Positions 46,150 to 57,780 of a stretch of 64,000 bases of DNA are shown in pieces. Source of the stretch: Sophora flavescens (Eukaryota; Streptophyta; Magnoliopsida; Fabales; Fabaceae). The notes beneath the pieces are model-generated. The model worked only from the letters and a program-made list of their open reading frames with translations, made no database searches and had not been told where the DNA came from. Both the position numbers and the translations under genes were made by a program. The DNA is taken from positions 105,867,888-105,931,887 of the forward strand of contig CM061067.1 in NCBI GenBank assembly GCA_030762895.1, read 5' to 3'. Position 1 is the stretch's first letter, and every line of letters starts with the position of its first letter.

Positions 46150-49100
46150 ATTTAAATTATTCCTGGCATGCCTCCCAGCAGCGCTTGGTTTACATAGTCC
46201 TCAGCCTGACCAAAGTAACCATGCTACAGTATTTCAAGGGGGTCATCCATTATAGTGGTGACCTTCACCCTTTTCTAGAGGTTCAGTAAAATAATGCTTA
46301 ATGTGCTGCCCATTCACCTTGAACTCCGTTTCACTAGCTGCATCAAGTAGGTCCATAGCACCATGTTGGTACACTTTCATCACCTTAAATGGCCCTGACT
46401 ACCTGGACATGAGCTTCCCTGGGAACAATTTCATCCTTGAATTAAACAGCAACATTTGCTCCCCCTCATAGAAGCTTCTTTTATTGATCTTCTTATCATG
46501 CTATGCTTTGGTCTTGGCCTTATATGCTTCAGTATTCTCATAAGAGAATAATCTGTGTTCCTCCAGCTCATTAAGTTGCAGCATTCTTGCTGCTCCAGCT
46601 TCCCTTAAGTTAAAGGTTAGCTTCTTAATTGCCCAGAAAGCTTTATGCTTCAGCTCTAATGGTAGATGGCATGTCTTGCCATAAACCAACCTATATGGAG
46701 ACATTCCCTAGGGTATTTTGAAGGCTATTCTGTATGCCTTGGTGGGATTCAACATTTTCTCCAGGATCCTTTTAACTTCTTTGTTTGTCAACTCAGCTTG
46801 ACCATTAGTTTGAAGATGGTATGCAGTTGCTACCTTGTGCTTAACTCCATATTTTGCAAGTAATTTAGAAAAGATTTGATTGTAAAAATGAGTTCCTTCG
46901 TCACTAATGACGGGTCTAGGGGAGCCAAATCTAGAGAAGATATTCTTTTGCAAAAATTTTGATACCACCCTAGCATAATTTTTTATTGTAGCCACTGCCT
47001 CCACCCATTTTGAAACATAATCTACAACTACCAAGATATATAAATTACCAAAGGATGGGGGAAAAGGTCCCATGAAATCCATCCCTTATACATCAAATAG
47101 TTCAACTTCCAAAATAGTGTTCAGGGGCATTTCATGTTTATTGGACAGATTCCCTACCCTTTGGCATCTATCACAATGTTGAACATAAGCATGTGCATAT
47201 TTAAAAAGTGATGGATAGAAGTAACCTAATTGGAGGACCTTAGCAACAGTCCTTATGCCACCAAAGTGACCTCCATATGGTGATGAATGACATTGCTTCA
47301 TAATATCAGTGAATTCTTCATCTGCTGCACATCTTCTCATTAAATGATCAGGGTACATCTTGTACAGGTAAGGTTCATCCCATAAATACTGCTTGACTTG
47401 ATGAAAGAATTTTCTCTTTTGTTGAGTAGTTAAATCTAGGGGTATCACCCCACTAACCAAGAAGTTTACAACAACATACCAAGGTGCTACAGCATTTTGC
47501 ACTAACAACAACTGCTCATCAGGGAATGCTTCCTCATTGGCCAAATCCTTAGATTTTCTGCATTACCCTCTGGGAGCCTTGACAAGTGATCAGTCACCTG
47601 ACTCTCTACCCCTTTTTATCTTTAATTTGAAGATCAAATTCTTGGAGTAGAAGAACCCATCCGATTAGTCTTGGCTTGGCATCCTTCTTGTCACTCAGAT
47701 ATTCGATAGCAGAGTGAACAATGTAGACCACTACCTTGGTACCTACCAAGTAAGCTCTTAATTTCTCAAATACAAACACTACAGCCAACAACTCCTTCTC
47801 AATTGTGGTATAGTTAATATGTGCATCAATCAAGGACTTGTTGACATAGTACACATGATGAAAAATCTTGTTGTGCCTCTATCCCAATATTGCTCCAACA
47901 GCAAATTTACTAGCATCAGAAATCAGTTCAAAGGGCTTTTCCCAATCTGGCGGGATTATGATGGGAGCAGTAATTAGGGCAGATTTCAAAGTCTCAAATG
48001 CCTTCAAACATTCTTCAGTAAACTCATAGAGTCTATCATGCTCCAGCAACTGACACAAAGGCTTAGAGATTTTTGAAAAGTCCTTAATGAATCTTCTGTA
48101 GAAACCAGTATATTCTTATTCCCTTAACAGATGCAGGAGGTGACAATTTCTCAATAACCTCAATTTTAGCCATGTCAACCTCAATGCCCTTCTTGGAGAC
48201 TTTGTGACCCAACACAATTCCTTCTTGTACCATGAGATGGCACTTTTCACAGTTTAAAACCAGATTGGTTTCCTCACATCCATTCAGAATTTGCTCGAGG
48301 TTCACAAGACAACTTTGGAATGATTCCCCAAAAACAGAAAAATCATCCATGAAGGCTTCCATGGATTTCTCGATCAAATCTGATAATATTGCCATCATGC
48401 AACTTTGAAATGTTGTTGGAGCATTGCACACCCAAATTACATTCTTCTAAATGCAAAAGGACATGTGAATGTTGTCTTTTCTTGATCCTCTGGTGTTATA
48501 GCAATCTGGTTGTAACCAGAAAAACCATCCATAAAACAATAGAAGTCTTTTCCAGCCATCCTATCCAGCATTTGATCTATGAATGGCAAAAGGAAATGAT
48601 ATTTACTTGTTGCTTTATTCAAACACCTATAATCCATGCAAATCCTCCAACCTGTGACAGTTCTTGTTGGGATGAGCTCATTCTTCTCATTAGTCACAAC
48701 TGTTACACCGCCCTTCTTGGGGACACATTGAATATGACTTACCCAAACACTATCAGATATGGGGTAAATAAATCCTACGTCTAACCACTTGATAATCTTC
48801 TTCTTCACCACCTCTTTCATGATGGGGTTGAGCCTCCTTTGACTCTAAAAGTTGTTTTTGGAATTATCTTGTAACAGATTCATGTGCATGCAAAAGGTAG
48901 AACATAGCAAAGGGGAGTAAGAAACATTAACATGGCCTTCTCAGATATGCAAAAGGTAAATGTTGTTTATATCAGTGATTTGCTACCATATGGCCTTCTT
49001 ATGTCTTTTCAATGTTGTTATTAGGTGTTACTCTTGAGGAAATGTCAGTGAAGAAGATATAATGACATGCAAGGTATCATTATCACCCAAATAGGCATAT

Positions 49101-49270
49101 TTAAGGTGGGTAGGAAGTTGCTTCAATTCCAAATTGGAGGTCTTTCAATGGATGGCACATTGTCTTTCAAAGTCTCATCATTTACCTCTAAGGATTCATA
49201 CTTCTTGGACCACCTGGGTTGAGCTGCTCTATTGTCCACTAATTTTTCCACTTCTGCATCAGATGAATCA
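46150..49270 (-). pseudogene. Athila-type pol: reverse transcriptase, RNase H, integrase
   Basis: On the minus strand from 49270: LELKQLPTHLKYAYLGDNDT (about 49120), then reverse transcriptase (48820-48084) with GWRICMDYRCLNKAT, MDGFSGYNQI and the catalytic FMDDFSVFG intact. RNase H follows (47854-47606) with [19 protein letters not shown]. The integrase has a zinc-binding region (GGHFGGIRTVAKVLQLGYFY, HCDRCQ) and the core (47082-46708) with [22 protein letters not shown] and AELTNKEVK, so the D, D and E positions are present. The C-terminus reads [15 protein letters not shown] and FKVNGQHIKHY. Stops interrupt it near 48433, 47600, 47084, 46706 and 46500. Confidence 0.92.
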
Positions 49271-51659
49271 TGTGACATCCTCTACCCCGCATACATATAA
49301 AAACATATATAAGATAAAGATAAACATTTATAAAAAGAATACTTCATTTAATAAAGGAATTAAAACAACAGGCAGAGGTTGCCACATTGCAACATGCTCA
49401 AAACGTGGAAATAAAAACATATTATTAGGTTCAACAAAAACATAACAGAAAAGCAAACCCAACCCCGATGTCACATACATAGCTGGTATAACCAAAATCT
49501 GGAATAACAAATCCTCGGATACAACCGAAACAACTAACTAAACAACTACCTAAAAAATTGGAAATCCTAAACGAAAGTAGCGGCTCCTCGGAGTCACTCC
49601 TCAATGAGCTGATCGTCATCCTCTGCACATAGAGATATACATGCAACAAAAAACATACCAAAGAGGAGTAAGAAACATTAACATGAATATGATGGTAAGG
49701 AAGCAGTTAGCAAGATGAGCATACATCAAACAGTTATAAATATCAGATAGCAATATCATAACGGTCATCATCACATAATGTGTATGCTATGCAATGCAGT
49801 TCTACTCCACTTCTCTACAATGCACTCGGATCCAATCTATCTCAGAATGTCAACTTCGGAGTTAAATCTCCACATTAGCCACTAGGAACCAACGCCGGGG
49901 CAATCCAACTTACCTTGGTTGGACCCCTTGGATAGTCGACGCACCTTACTGTCGGGTACACCACCGCGGGGGTACCGGGTCCCACGAACAGCCAGATCGT
50001 CTTACTCATGGACAACCACCCCCATGTTGCACAATCCCCGTTACTATCTCCAATGTGTGAATGCATGTCAACAACACAACATCACAAACACCACCTCCGC
50101 TTGGGCCCATAGCCTACCCAAGTTTTATCACCATCATCACCTCGACCACTACGCTATTGAGGATTATTGTTTAACGTTCGTCATTAAGTCTTTTAATCAC
50201 TCTGGCCGTTCTGCACCAGATATTACCACCTCGACCACTCGGCTATCGAGGCCCCCTTGGTCACTAGGCTACCATGGCACATCATTATCATCACTCTAGC
50301 CATTATGCACTAGAGATTATCACATTGACCATCATGCATCAAGGCCCCCTTGGCCACTAGGCTACCAAGGTACAACATCTTTTCACTTGTCTTTTGGTCT
50401 TCAAATCCTTTGAGGTAAAACTTATATTAAACCTATTGGCATTACTAAATCCATTAACTCTGATATTATCACTTAGGCTTAATCTTCATGACTCATAGAT
50501 TTTTGGGGAATTAATCCTTTAATTGGCTTCTCTCAAACTCTCACAAAGCATTCCCTAGGGTCTTTCTAAGCCTTTAGGCAAAGATCCTCACATATCATTA
50601 ACGTTCATGTCTTATTAACCAAAGGAGAAAAACCTCCCTTTTATAATCAACCTATCATCATAGATTAAACGTCGTTTATCATTAATGTTCACAACGAACA
50701 ACAAACGACCAATTCATGGCAATTCATTCAATCATGGCATCAACATATAACATATTATAATTATGATAACAACATCATCATCAATGATCCAAATAAACAT
50801 ATCATAACACACAAGTCATATTACCATGCCAAGACATCAATTCACATAAACATGTTATCATCAAACATATACATCTAGTCAGGTTATCAAACATAAAGGT
50901 TCACGGGAACCCTTCGTCTTACGCTGCCCCAAAGCCTACATACTCATATTGACCATTCTCCCCATACCTGGTATGAAGATTCCTCTCTAAACAACATCGT
51001 TCTCACCGGTTCCCTCAATTGGCTCAATGAATTGTCTCAAGCCTTGGCCAACATAGAAAAGTTAACCAATTAGTTTCCCAATCAAAAGAATTGAAAAGGA
51101 AACACAAAAAGGGAAAGACATTTACCTTACGTTGATTGGCACTAGCTCGTGAAAGGCTTTCCCAAAGAGCAAGAATGCCAAGAACAATTGGGTTCTAAGA
51201 AAAGGGAAAGAAACGGCTGCCGTCACACTTAGGGTTTCCTAAAGTGTCAATTTGAGGGTTGTAACTCATAACCCTCACAAACTGATGTCTATATATAGAC
51301 TCAGGCCCAAGCACGGGCGTGCTTACTGTTGAGCACGGGCGTGCTCAACTTAGCGTCAGCGAGACGCGTTTGACTGCTGAGCACGGTCGTGCTCCCTATT
51401 GAGAACGGTCGTGCTCACATCAGTGTCTACGAGACGTTTGCAGCCTAAGCACTGGCATGCTGGTCAATGAGCACCGGCGTGCTGGTCAATGAGCACCGAC
51501 GTGCTGGTCAATGAACACGGGCGTGCTCATGTATCAGAAATGGATTTTAAGTCTAAAACCCCCACTTAGCCCTTAACCAACAACTCTAGACTAAGTCCTA
51601 AGGACTTAACAACCAAACAAGCATACAACCAAGCGCTTAACGAAAAATGGGGTGTTACA
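49271..51659 (-). mobile_element. LTR-like non-coding element D (2389 bp)
   Basis: The termini are TGTGACATCC and GGGGTGTTACA. The flanking pentamers (AATCA before, AGTCC after) agree only at three of five positions, so the target duplication is degraded or the copy recombined. On the minus strand a TATA-like TATATATAG lies near 51291-51299, a palindrome array upstream at 51306-51532, a donor-like CAGGTATGGGG near 50960-50971 and an acceptor-like CTATGTGCAG near 49624. The short frame after the acceptor (EDDDQLIEE) ends quickly. There are no gag or pol domains. It is probably a solo LTR related in plan to elements A, B and C. Confidence 0.7.
51306..51532. repeat. GAGCACGGGCGTGCTCA palindrome array in element D
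   Basis: About eight imperfect copies of a GAGCACGGGCGTGCTC palindrome lie in pairs or in a chain (linked by GGTCAATGAG or TTACTGTT). They sit directly upstream of the TATA-like box in the minus-strand sense. The arrangement parallels the TCACGGCCGTGA arrays at 1559 and 60989. Confidence 0.8.
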
Positions 51660-53281
51660 AGTCCTCTGCTTTTACTGCTACTGCAACATTTCCCAGTTTA
51701 GCTTGATCCTTCCATAATTGCTTCTGCTCTAGGTCATCAAAGGACTGAATGAAAGAACACTCTTCCATCCCTTCATCTAAATATTTCAGGGCATTGAACA
51801 TGTTAAATGTGACTTGCTGGTCATTCACTCTCATAGTCAACTCCCCTTTTTGTACATCAATTAAAGTCTTTCCTGTAGCTAGGAAAGGTCTTCCAAATAT
51901 AATTGGCACTTCCCTATCATCTTCAAAATCCAGAATAATGAAGTCCACTGGAAACACAAATTTATCAACTCTAATTAGCACATCTTCAATCCTCCTCTCA
52001 CGGTATGCAATTGACCTATTTGCTAGTTGGAGTGTGACAGATGTAGGACGAGCTTCACCAATGCCTAACTTCTTAAAGATAGACATAGGCATCAGGTTGA
52101 TTCTTGCCCCTAAATCACAAAGAGCGCGACCACAGTATGTTTCTCCAATAGAGCAGGGTATAGTAAAGCTTCCAGGGTCTTTAAGTTTTGAGGGAACCTT
52201 GTTCTGCAACATTAGGCTACACTCTTTTTTCATAGCCACAGTTTCAAATTCCCCTAATCTCCTTTTTCTTGGCAGCATATCTTTCATGAATTTTGTACGG
52301 TTAGGAATTTGCTACAATGCCTCAACGAAGGGAATATTGATGTGAAGTTGTTTCAGCACCTCAAGGAACTTGATGAACTGTTTCTCTTGATGCACCTTCC
52401 TCAACCTTTGAGGAAAAGGAGGAGGAGGTCTCTCTGGGACAAGTTTAGGCGGTGTTTCAGATGCTACAGCAGGTTCTGGTTCAATTTTCTCAGCAGTTTT
52501 TTCTATAGCATATTCTTCTTTTTCCAACACTGCTTCCGGTTCTAGCTTGTTCACCTCAGTTTTCTTCTTCTTCTCAGGTACAACAGGTAGCTCTGTTCCA
52601 CTCCTCAAATGAATAGCCTTGCACTGCTCATTACCACCATAAATAGAGGGTTTGGGGGTTTCATTAGTTGCAGGTAAAGTAACATTTGGCCTTGAGTTCA
52701 AAGCACATGCTAGCTACCCCATTTGTGTCTCTAAGATTCTCATAGTAACACCTTGATTTTGGAATTGAGCATTAGTTTCAGACATTAAGACTTTCAGGAC
52801 AGCTTCTAGAGACATTTCCTAGTTCCTCTGTTGAGCTTGTGGTTGTTGTTGAGGTTGTTGCTACCTCTGCTATTGAGGTACAAATCCAGCAGGAGGGTTC
52901 AAGGTATTGTGATTGGCATATGAAAAATTTGGATGTTGTTTTCAACAACATCACTTGTTCCTGCACCAATGGCTCAGTCATCACAACCTGATTTATTGAG
53001 TTACTTTGATTGGCCATGGTCAAATTCTTCACCAGATTAGTCAAAGAAGTCAGTTGTTCAGTAATGCAGATACTTCAAAAAATTCATACAATCCTGATGC
53101 AGCATTTGCTTTGCTGGGAGCAATTCTAGGAGTTGGCCATTAATAATTGTCTGCAGTTATGCCTTCAATCAACTCATAAGCTTCATTATATGACTTAGAA
53201 TGTAAACTACCTCCAGTTGGGGCATCCAAAATCATTCTAGATCCAGGCTAGACTCCATTGTAAAAATGCTCCATTTGAATG
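51660..53281 (-). pseudogene. Athila-type gag and protease of element E
   Basis: The minus-strand order is gag (53281 to about 52310), then protease (52287-51660). Gag shows MILDAPTGGSLHSKSYNEAY-type sequence near 53200, the IHLRSGTELPV region and HQEKQFIKFLEVLKQLHINI, all typical of Athila. The protease active site reads ALCDLGARINLMP: the catalytic aspartate is kept but the serine after it is arginine. IIFGRPFLATGKTLIDVQKG follows. Stops and frameshifts lie near 53060, 52775, 52700 and 52310. The downstream continuation into pol is cut by element D. Confidence 0.9.
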
Positions 53282-53536
53282 TGTTGAGAATATGATTATA
53301 ATCTTTGTAATTAACGTATATGTTTAAGAATATTATATCATATCATATCTTGTAAATAGGAATAGAATCTCCTATATTCATTGTGTAATTATTTCATTAA
53401 ACCTATATAAACGGACTTCGTTGTGTAGTTGAGAGTGTGGTTTCACCATCTCAATGCCTTTGTTTTGTCTCTTTCGACATGGTATCCAGAGCCAGACAGA
53501 AGTAACCCTAAAGTCGTGCTAACCCGGTGGACCCAC
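53282..53536 (+). mobile_element. Short-LTR Ty1/copia element, 5' end
   Basis: An LTR of 198 bp (53282-53479; TGTTGAGAATAT to TTTCGACA) is followed directly by TGGTATCCAGAGCC, an initiator-tRNA primer site with one extra base. Only about 55 bases of leader remain before the SIRE-type LTR begins. The rest of the element lies beyond the window. Confidence 0.8.
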
Positions 53537-54984
53537 TGTCCTCCAAGAGAGGGGATTAATTGGGTCTATAAAATTTTCTAGATTAATTTATCAAAATTGT
53601 TTTTCTCAATTAAAACTTAACGCGTACAATGAAAAAAAATAAAGCATCAAAGAAGAGGATGAATAATATAAAGGAGATAGAGAAGAAAAGCTTGAAAATC
53701 GAATTTTATCTTGGTTCAGCCACTAACCACTTGTGACCTACGTCTAGTCCCCACTCCACTTGTGGGATTTTATTCCACTAATAAACAAACTTATAAACTG
53801 GTGCTTGCAACCTTTGTACACAAGAGAGCACTCTAACCACGCCTCATGTGATACCTCACCCACCACGTGTAAGAGACTCAACAACCTCTAGCACTCTCCC
53901 TCGTGCCTCCGGGATACCTCACCAGTGCTTCTGAGCCTAAAGCCGCACACCAAAGGGATACCCCACCATTTGCCACAGAAAGAGGCCTCACCTTCTAATC
54001 AGAGGGATTCCTCACCCTCAACCTAGGGATATCACTCCCTATTACAGAGTTGATACAAGAGTAAAAGAAACTGAAGCACTTTAGATAGTGCGGATGATAC
54101 AAATTGAAGCACAATCACTATGATGATATTCTCACAAAATTTGACTCAAATTATTTCAAAGTGTAAGACAATTTTTGTTCAATGTTTATTTTCAGCCAAG
54201 TAACACACTTATATAACATTTTGAAAATACGACTGCTGCACATTAATTAAAGAAAGAGCTAATCTCAAGAAACTAGCCGTTATGTATATTTTTGTCATAG
54301 ACAATCGACTTCATTAAAAAAACAAAAAAGTTGAATATATTAACTGAAAATTAAGCTCAACCCATTGGAAAGAGATTTGCTCTATATATATGAATATAAT
54401 TCAATTAAGCTCAATCCATTAAAAGTGATTTGCTCTGCACGGTTTAAAAAAGATTGCAATCTTATTTATATTAATTAAATTCAACTATCCGTTATAGTGA
54501 TTACAGTTGTTCTACGTTGATTTAAAAAGATATATGGAAACATTTTGTTAAAATAAATTTTAAACGATGCATTAAGTTTTCTAACTTGAAATGAATATGA
54601 ATGCACCTTTGAATACAAATTGAAATTAAATTATAAAATCTCATTCTTTTTTTTTAAATCAATTTTTAATTTTAAATTAATTTGAAAATTAATTTGCTAG
54701 ACAAAATCCCAATTAAAAAACTATTACTAAAAAGTATAGTGTTTTAGTTAAATTGATTAAATGAACCAAATTAAGTTTAAGTCATCATACCGTTACAAGA
54801 TATCTAAGACCTAATATATTTACCCAATTTTGCTTGAGGTCTTGTTGATGCTTGAAGCTTTGATACTCCTGGCTTATTTGTGTCTTGCTCTGCTAGCCTT
54901 TGAGTACTTGCATGCTTGGAAATTTATATTTTCTTTTTGTCCTGCATGCATATATGGGTAGTGTTTGTCATTCATCAAAACATA

Positions 54985-54987
<3 letters not shown>

Positions 54988-55048
<61 letters not shown>
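54988..55048. repeat. (TA)n microsatellite, about 61 bp
   Basis: About thirty uninterrupted TA units lie near the 5' end (minus strand) of the SIRE-2 LTR. It should be highly variable in length. Confidence 0.97.
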
Positions 55049-55049
<1 letters not shown>

Positions 55050-56475
55050 TTACATTCTCCACCTTTTTTATAATGACAAACCTTACCTTTCTTGAGTAAT
55101 GTGTTTATCAGAGTATACTTGCAGCAGGTGTGTGTGGAAATGATTTTCCCCTTTCTAAAGAACATTACTCAAAGAAAGCTTTAGTAAAATATATTTACTT
55201 ATTCCTCCCCTTTTGACATTATCAAAAAGGAAAATGTAGTGGAGAGAAATAAGACATGTAATATTTCAATGCGAACAATGAACATTACATCAAAACATAA
55301 TGAAGACAATTTATATCCATTTGTGTTCTCAATAAGGCAAACATATTGCATTATTTCTCTATTTTATTCTCCCCTCATTATATAATTTCTTTTCAACTTG
55401 TTTCCGTCATTCTGTGTATTCCTCCTCCTTAACCATATAATAAAATTTATTTACAAAAGGGTTTGAGGATAGATTCAAATTTTATTTTTATTTTATGATA
55501 GGCAATATGATTTACGGATGAGAAAATGAATTTTTTATATTGTCAATCATATTAATCAGAGTTGCAACGCAGTTTAAATAAAAAATCATGTCCCATACAA
55601 TGTCATCATGTAACAAAAGGTTTATATTATCAAATGATTTTAGAACTAAACATTTTTTTTATTCAATTAAATGTTGATTTTATCAATTCAATGACCATGC
55701 CTTTAATTTGATTGCCATCAAAAGTATATGTATGAATAATTTTAAATCTATTGAAATAAGTTTTCAAATAAAGCAATCAATTTCAAATCAGAATGATTCA
55801 ATTTTAAGCATTCAATTTCAAGTCAGCAAATTTTTTCTAATGGTGCTATTATTTAATTGAATAATAATTATTAAATGATTGCATAAAATATCAATTTGAT
55901 TTTCAAATGCTATTCATGTATAGAACCCTTCATGCTATTCGTACCACTTGTTTCCTTTCGTGTTTCCAGCGTTCAAAATCGAGATTTGTTTTTATGGAAG
56001 GCTCTTCCCATATGAACGTGCAGAACATATACGAAATTATTTTCAGGGGATCAAAAAGTTTTTGCACATCTCTAAAATAACATTGAGCCATCAAGTAACA
56101 AATAGTTTTCATTTTAAATTCTCCCCCTTGGATAAATAATTCTATGTAGTCATTTCAAAGATGATTTTGCAAGTATGCACTTCAAATTCATGGACAACTA
56201 ACATGTTTATCATAAGATGTTCATCAAACAAGGAATATAATCATGAGTTTACAATATAATTCACATTTCAAAAAAAAAAAATAGAGACATGACCATGAGC
56301 TAACATAATATTCAAAATTTTATCAAGCACACATGATTTTGTCATTTATTTTAAGGTATATCGAATAGAGACATGATTTTATCAAGCACATATTCGAATT
56401 GCATATTTTTATATCTCAAATTTATTGATTTTGCAAGTGAACTATTATAAGAAGAAATTAAATACTTTTGATACC

Positions 56476-57508
56476 TTAGAAGTTTCTCTCAGGGGTACCT
56501 TTTCTTACCCATTGCTTCTTTGTTTGAGTTTTGACCTTTATGAGTTCCATATTTTTCTCCTGACAAACATTCATAAAGGGGATTTTGCTTCGCTTAACAA
56601 CAATTGCACTTTTGAGCTTGGGAAGCATTTCGCTTGATGTTGTCTCTTTTTCTTGACCAAAATGTCCATCATTTTGTAATTTTTCCTGCACATTAGATGT
56701 GGTAGAGAGAACTTTTGGTACCCATTTCATATTGGGTCTTTGAGGGTTAGCAGTTGAACATTTATAATTTTTACGCACTCGTGATAACTTATTTCTCATA
56801 TTATAATTTCTCCTAAAAGGACATAAATGAGAAATATGTCCTAGATGACCACAATAATTGCAAATTATAGATGAAGACTTGGTCTTTTGAAAATTATCAT
56901 AGACAATCTTAGAATGTATAGATTATTGACACTTCAAAATATTTTGGTCAAAGCCATTGCTTGATTTCTCACGTAGAATACCATTCTTTTCATTAAGAAA
57001 AGCATATTCATCTTTCAAGTTCTTAATTTCAATTTAAATAGATGATATCTTTTCCAAGGAAATCAAGTTTTTCTTTTCTAAATTAATCAAGCCATCATAT
57101 AACTCATTATACAAAGGACTATCAACATTAGCATCATTTACCTCAAAGTCCTTTTGAACCATGTGTGAGCTTGTCTCAATTTGTAGCATGTTTGTCTCTT
57201 CATTGCCATGATATTTCTCCTTGCTCGATGTTTCAAGTATGTGCTCTTTTGGGTTTTGCTCAGCCTCTTCTTGCTTTCTATGTACACTTTTATCCACAAA
57301 ATCATTGTTAGCAAGATAAATAGCATCAACCGTATTCATTATATCGTTCGCACATGAGCAATCCTTAATTCTAGCATATGCTTCATCATTGAAACTATTT
57401 CTCAAAATTTGCATTGCTTTAATATTTAAGGAAAAGCAATTTTTATCAAATTCATTCCATTGTGATTTGGGTTTAACAATAAAACAATTAAGCACAATTT
57501 CCCACAAA
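56476..57508 (-). pseudogene. SIRE-type gag remnant
   Basis: From the minus strand: VWEIVLNC-like start near 57507, WNEFDKNCFSLNIKAMQILR and RIKDCSCANDIMNTVDAIYL (the copia gag core), then a charged region. After a break near 57034 a zinc knuckle CNYCGHLGHISHLC (about 56820-56860) is intact, and NMKWVPK and KKQWVRKG follow. In related elements this WVPK-type stretch links gag to the integrase; here it is followed by non-coding sequence, so pol was lost by deletion. Confidence 0.8.
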
Positions 57509-57780
57509 CACTACTCCAAAAAGAGGCTTTAACAGCGCACATTCAATAACGTTTTAATAAGAAACGCTATTTTAAAATAGGCGGAAGGCTTTAAATAGCG
57601 ATTCCTTACCCTAAGACAGCGCTTCCCCAAGGAAACGCTATTGAATGTTGATGGATAGGAATAGATAGCGCTTTCTTAAGGAAGCGCTATCTTAGGTAAA
57701 GAATAGAGAGTGTTTCCTCAAGGAAGCGCTAGCTATTCTTTGCCTAAGACATCGCTTTCTCAAGGAAGCGCTACCTATTC
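57509..57780. repeat. CACTA-2 terminus and GGAAGCGCTATC subterminal repeats
   Basis: After the CACTACTCCAAAAAG terminus the motif AAGCGCTATCTTA and its reverse complement (AGATAGCGCTT) recur about eight times, in both orientations, within 250 bases. This is the usual structure of CACTA subterminal regions. Confidence 0.8.

Larger units (their letters stand above)
45030..53281 (-). mobile_element. Athila-type Ty3/gypsy element E, 3' part with pol and gag
   Basis: It consists of 3' LTR (45030-46008), 3' untranslated part, pol (about 46150-49270), element D inserted (49271-51659), then protease and gag (51660-53281). The 5' end is cut by the copia LTR at 53282 and lies beyond the window. The domain order protease, reverse transcriptase, RNase H, integrase and the wording of the motifs fit Athila. 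TACTT (45025-45029) should be the target duplication. Many stops and frameshifts make it old. Confidence 0.9.
53537..57508 (-). mobile_element. SIRE-related Ty1/copia element 2, pol-less
   Basis: The left part (53537 to about 55054) resembles a SIRE-type LTR: a GGGGATTAATTGGGTC start region, a GTTCAGCC...ACTTGTGGGATTTTATTCCACTA block like that in the first SIRE LTR, and an end next to TTCTCCACCTTTTTTATAATGACA, which fits the polypurine tract. The LTR borders are approximate. From 55055 to 56475 no gene is visible. Gag remnants occupy 56476-57508. No protease, integrase or reverse transcriptase remains, so pol has been deleted. The copy is cut by a CACTA element at 57509. Confidence 0.7.
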
